A stretch of DNA of 7,645 bases from Ruminococcus sp. (lineage in GTDB: Bacteria; Bacillota; Clostridia; Oscillospirales; Ruminococcaceae), in contig DMBA01000141.1 in assembly GCA_003446315.1 (NCBI GenBank), forward strand, positions 1 through 7,645, given 5' to 3'. The position numbers and the translations under genes were made by a program. Numbering within the stretch: the stretch's first letter is position 1; every line of letters starts with the position of its first letter. A model generated the notes under the pieces. It searched no databases, had not been told where the DNA came from, and worked only from the letters and a program-made list of their open reading frames with translations. Below, piece after piece: positions 5,048 through 7,645 of this stretch.

Positions 5048-7645
5048 TCAGGCTCTTTGCATCTGCTCAGATTCCGCCTTGCAGACCGCATTCCGGCTGA
5101 CCTGTCCGACAACCTGTTTCATCCGATCCAAACGGAACCCGTTGAGCGCGGAGAGTGAGATCCGCATTTGCGTATCATCGTAGCAAACGGCTGCTGAAAG
5201 AACAGAGACTGTATCTTCTGTTTCTTTCGCGGCAGGATGTTCTGCTCCGAACAGTTTTTGTTCTTCTGCGGAGATCTCGCCCTGGAAATTGAACAGCATC
5301 AGATCCAGTTTTCCGTCGGAGCGAATCAGCTTCCGGATCCGTTTGCCGGATTCACCGTAAACGGGGTCAGGAGAATCATAGAGCAAGTGCATCAGACTGA
5401 CATTATGCTCCTGTACATACTGCAATTTCTGTTCCAGTTCCTGCTCGGAAACGGACGATATCACCGGAACCAGATCGAGGAACTCGCCCACACAGTCATA
5501 GTAATCCTGACCGCAGTATTTTCTGCCGTAATGGAGCACTGCCGTCGGGATCTGATCCAGACCGTAATAAGCCGAAAGCACCTGTCCGGTCAGACAATAA
5601 GCGTCATTCCAGACACCGTCTCTGGTCTGTTCCATCGGAACCGTAATGACAATATCCTGTGTCTCGCCCTGATCTGCATGAACAGCAGCAAGGAACTTCT
5701 CATTCTGCGCAGTCCAATCCGCAAGCCGGAGCTGTTCGGTCAATTCATAAGCAGTTGTCTGAACCGGCCCGCGTGCAATTTGCAGCGCAAAGTCCGAGTA
5801 AGCATGTTCCGGCTGGGTAATGATACCGGTTTGCAGCGCACGTTTGAGAATTTCAGCGCTCATGCCGTCAAACACACTGTGATGGAATGTCCAGATCACC
5901 TGAATTTCCTGCTGATTTCTCTGCACGCAGGCAATCCGCCATGCAGGAAGATCATTCCGGTAAGGATCATACATCATGCGTTCAAACAGTGCCTGTATCA
6001 GATTGTCGCAGGACGCTGCATCATAATCGCTGAGATCCAGATACGGAATACTCTGTTCCAGTACCGGACGCTGTTCAGCGGCATCCCATTCCAGCCAGCA
6101 TTCCCGCTGCGGGTCTGCCGTGCAATGGAGCATCTGATTGCAGATCATCAACTCTGCCGCGATTTTGCGCAGTGCTGCTGCGTCCTGACCGTTCCGGAGC
6201 GTCACGGTAAAGCCGCTTTGCACCGCACCGGAATTCCGATGTGCTTTTTGTACTGCTGTCATTGGAAATTCTGTCAAAACCTTTCCGCCGACGATCGCTT
6301 CAGAGAGCCATTCTGTCTCATGCATCATGCGTCTGACGAGCGAAGCAGTCTGTGATTCTGTCAATTGTTTGCAGCCGTTCTGCACGGATTCTGTTTGCAC
6401 GGGAACACCGCATGCAGCAGCAAGCGAAGCCGCAGTCGGATGATGAATGATATCATGCACCATCACATTCAATCCGGCATTTTTCAGGCGCTGTACAAGC
6501 ATGATCGCTTTGAGCGAATGTCCGCCGTTTGCATAGAAGTCATCATTTGCCCGCAGATCCGGACGTTCCAATACTTCCTGCATTTGTTTCAGGATCAATG
6601 CTGCGGTATCATTTCCGGCAGCGATTGTCTGAACCGGCTGCGCAGCCTGCTGAACGGGTTTCATTTGCGGCAGTTTTTTCCGGTCGGTTTTACCGTTTCC
6701 GGTCACCGGCATTTCTGCAAGATAAGTCAGTTTCGAGGGGATCATATAGTCCGGAAGGGATTTGCGCAATTCTGTCCGGATCTGTTCATCTGTGAGTGTC
6801 ATATTGGATTGCGTTGTATAGTATCCGGAGAGATACGGGCTGCCGGAACTGTCTTTCAGGAACAGCACGGCTGCTTCCCGCACACCCGGTACACTGCCGA
6901 GTTTTCGCTCGATCTCACCAAGCTCGATCCGGAATCCGCGCAGTTTTACCTGTTCATCCATTCGTCCGATATACGCAATATTTCCGTCATCGAGCATCAT
7001 GGCAAGATCGCCGGAACGATAGACCCGTTCGGTCGGTTTTTCGCGCAGATAAATGAATTTTTCCGCAGTCAGTTCCGGTCGGCTGAGGTATTCTCTTGCA
7101 AGACCGATACCGCCGATACAAAGTTCACCGATCATATGCTTCGGCAAAATATTGCCGCTGCTGTCCAGAATATAAATAGATGTATTTGCGATTGGTTTCC
7201 CGATCGGCAGCTGCTGCGTGACGGGATCAAGCGCATCAATCGGGCAGCTTGTGGAGATCATAGCCGCTTCGGTCGGGCCGTACAAATTGACAAGATGACC
7301 CGCGCCAAGAACAGAAAATGCTTTCGCAATATGCGAATACGAAAGTGCTTCACCGCCGACATAGATCTTGTCCATATAGCGCATGCAATGCACATCATAA
7401 TCCACCAGCACATTGAAAACTGCGGTGATAATCAGTGCTTTTGTCACACGTTTCTCCTCGATCAGTTTTGCAAATTCCGAGATTTCCAGCAAGGTTTCAC
7501 GCGGTACCATAACCAGAGCCGCACCGTTGAGCAGCGCACCGAAAATATTGAAAACAGAGGCATCAAATGTATAGCTTGACATTTGCATGATGCGGTCATC
7601 GGGCTTCACATCGTAGTATTCCGCATTGATAACCGTTCGGATCAT
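5048..7645 (-). CDS. Nonribosomal peptide synthetase, C-terminal part (A-T-C), 5' end outside window
   Basis: Activates an amino acid as its adenylate, holds it as a thioester on its carrier domain, and has a condensation domain for amide (or ester) formation. Residues are counted from the right edge. Partial A domain, about 1-330: FDAS (27-30), NLYGPTE (120-126), GELCIGGIGLAREYL (173-187), YRSGDL (209-214), GRMDEQVKLRGFRIELGEIE (227-246), and NGKTDR (317-322) with catalytic Lys319. T domain, about 345-412, has GGHSLK with phosphopantetheine Ser377. C domain, about 455-850, opens with FPMTAVQ (460-466) and has an intact HHSVFDG (588-594, catalytic His589), YSDFA (616-620) and VGEFLDLVP (719-727). 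The methionine at the edge is internal: the ATP-binding TSGSTGxPKG motif and everything before it are missing, so the gene continues to the right. The nearest downstream gene starts about 99 bp on. There is no TE, E or reductase domain after C, and ending a protein in C is unusual. Family certain; substrate not settled. Confidence 0.96.
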   Translation of the reverse strand: MIRTVINAEYYDVKPDDRIMQMSSYTFDASVFNIFGALLNGAALVMVPRETLLEISEFAKLIEEKRVTKALIITAVFNVLVDYDVHCMRYMDKIYVGGEALSYSHIAKAFSVLGAGHLVNLYGPTEAAMISTSCPIDALDPVTQQLPIGKPIANTSIYILDSSGNILPKHMIGELCIGGIGLAREYLSRPELTAEKFIYLREKPTERVYRSGDLAMMLDDGNIAYIGRMDEQVKLRGFRIELGEIERKLGSVPGVREAAVLFLKDSSGSPYLSGYYTTQSNMTLTDEQIRTELRKSLPDYMIPSKLTYLAEMPVTGNGKTDRKKLPQMKPVQQAAQPVQTIAAGNDTAALILKQMQEVLERPDLRANDDFYANGGHSLKAIMLVQRLKNAGLNVMVHDIIHHPTAASLAAACGVPVQTESVQNGCKQLTESQTASLVRRMMHETEWLSEAIVGGKVLTEFPMTAVQKAHRNSGAVQSGFTVTLRNGQDAAALRKIAAELMICNQMLHCTADPQRECWLEWDAAEQRPVLEQSIPYLDLSDYDAASCDNLIQALFERMMYDPYRNDLPAWRIACVQRNQQEIQVIWTFHHSVFDGMSAEILKRALQTGIITQPEHAYSDFALQIARGPVQTTAYELTEQLRLADWTAQNEKFLAAVHADQGETQDIVITVPMEQTRDGVWNDAYCLTGQVLSAYYGLDQIPTAVLHYGRKYCGQDYYDCVGEFLDLVPVISSVSEQELEQKLQYVQEHNVSLMHLLYDSPDPVYGESGKRIRKLIRSDGKLDLMLFNFQGEISAEEQKLFGAEHPAAKETEDTVSVLSAAVCYDDTQMRISLSALNGFRLDRMKQVVGQVSRNAVCKAESEQMQRA
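7256..7564 (-). other. A-domain specificity-pocket region, code read as D-A-F-L-Y-G-L-M-I-(K)
   Basis: Hand alignment to the GrsA phenylalanine A domain between motifs A4 and A5 gives these residues at GrsA positions 235, 236, 239, 278, 299, 301, 322, 330 and 331: D28, A29, F32, L71, Y95, G97, L121, M129 and I130. K319 in NGKTDR supplies position 517. Asp at 235 and Lys at 517 are the usual signature of an alpha-amino acid. All pocket residues between them are nonpolar apart from the Tyr hydroxyl, so an aliphatic or aromatic side chain is expected. I do not recognise an exact known code. The alignment at position 278 is the least certain. Confidence 0.55.

Noticed and set aside
5237..6355. 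Plus-strand open frame of 372 codons
   Set aside because: Antisense to the NRPS condensation domain with its intact HHSVFDG. The amino-acid composition is that of a codon-bias shadow.
6365..7579. Plus-strand open frame of 404 codons
   Set aside because: Antisense to the A and T domains of the NRPS. No protein family is recognisable in it.
7643..7645. ATG at the right edge as the true start of the NRPS gene
   Set aside because: The A domain would lack its ATP-binding motif and whole N-terminal half. The Met is internal, in the stretch that normally follows motif A3.

Overview
The window carries part of a secondary-metabolite gene cluster, a small hybrid NRPS/polyketide assembly line. All four genes lie on the minus strand and are read from the right edge to the left. 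No plus-strand gene is supported. In order of transcription they are: (1) the 3' part of an NRPS gene (7645-5048), whose product ends ...A-T-C and whose start lies beyond the window; (2) a 1351-residue protein (4948-893) with an acyl-AMP ligase domain (AL), a carrier domain (T), a ketosynthase (KS) and a C-terminal KS-AT/post-AT linker region that encloses an eroded acyltransferase; (3) a discrete 83-residue acyl carrier protein (874-623); (4) the N-terminal 208 residues of a discrete malonyl-CoA:ACP transacylase (626-1), cut by the left edge.

Organism: middling GC, strong AAAGGAAG/AAAGGG-type ribosome binding sites, tight co-directional packing and the divergence of the domains suggest a member of the Bacillota, probably a clostridial (Ruminococcaceae/Lachnospiraceae-like) gut or rumen bacterium. 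This is an inference from style, not from a marker gene.

Likely teamwork (inference): the A domain loads a nonpolar alpha-amino acid on its T domain. The AL domain adenylates a carboxylic acid and loads it on the second T domain. The KS extends that chain with malonyl units carried by the discrete ACP and supplied by the discrete AT. The KS protein's own AT is reduced to a scaffold without a catalytic serine, so the line works in trans-AT fashion. Two readings fit the terminal C domain. It may join the aminoacyl-T donor to an amine- or hydroxyl-bearing acid on the AL-loaded T (a C|A-T module split over two proteins). Or the AL may be a starter loader, with the C domain amidating the polyketide chain with the amino acid. 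No ketoreductase, dehydratase, thioesterase, reductase or phosphopantetheinyl transferase is visible here, so release and tailoring steps must lie outside the window.

Spacing: NRPS to AL-T-KS is 97-99 bp and holds a hairpin and a weak promoter candidate; AL-T-KS to ACP is 18 bp; ACP and AT overlap by 4 bp (ATGA). No gene-free stretch exceeds 100 bp. No tRNA, rRNA, CRISPR array, insertion sequence or attachment site was seen.
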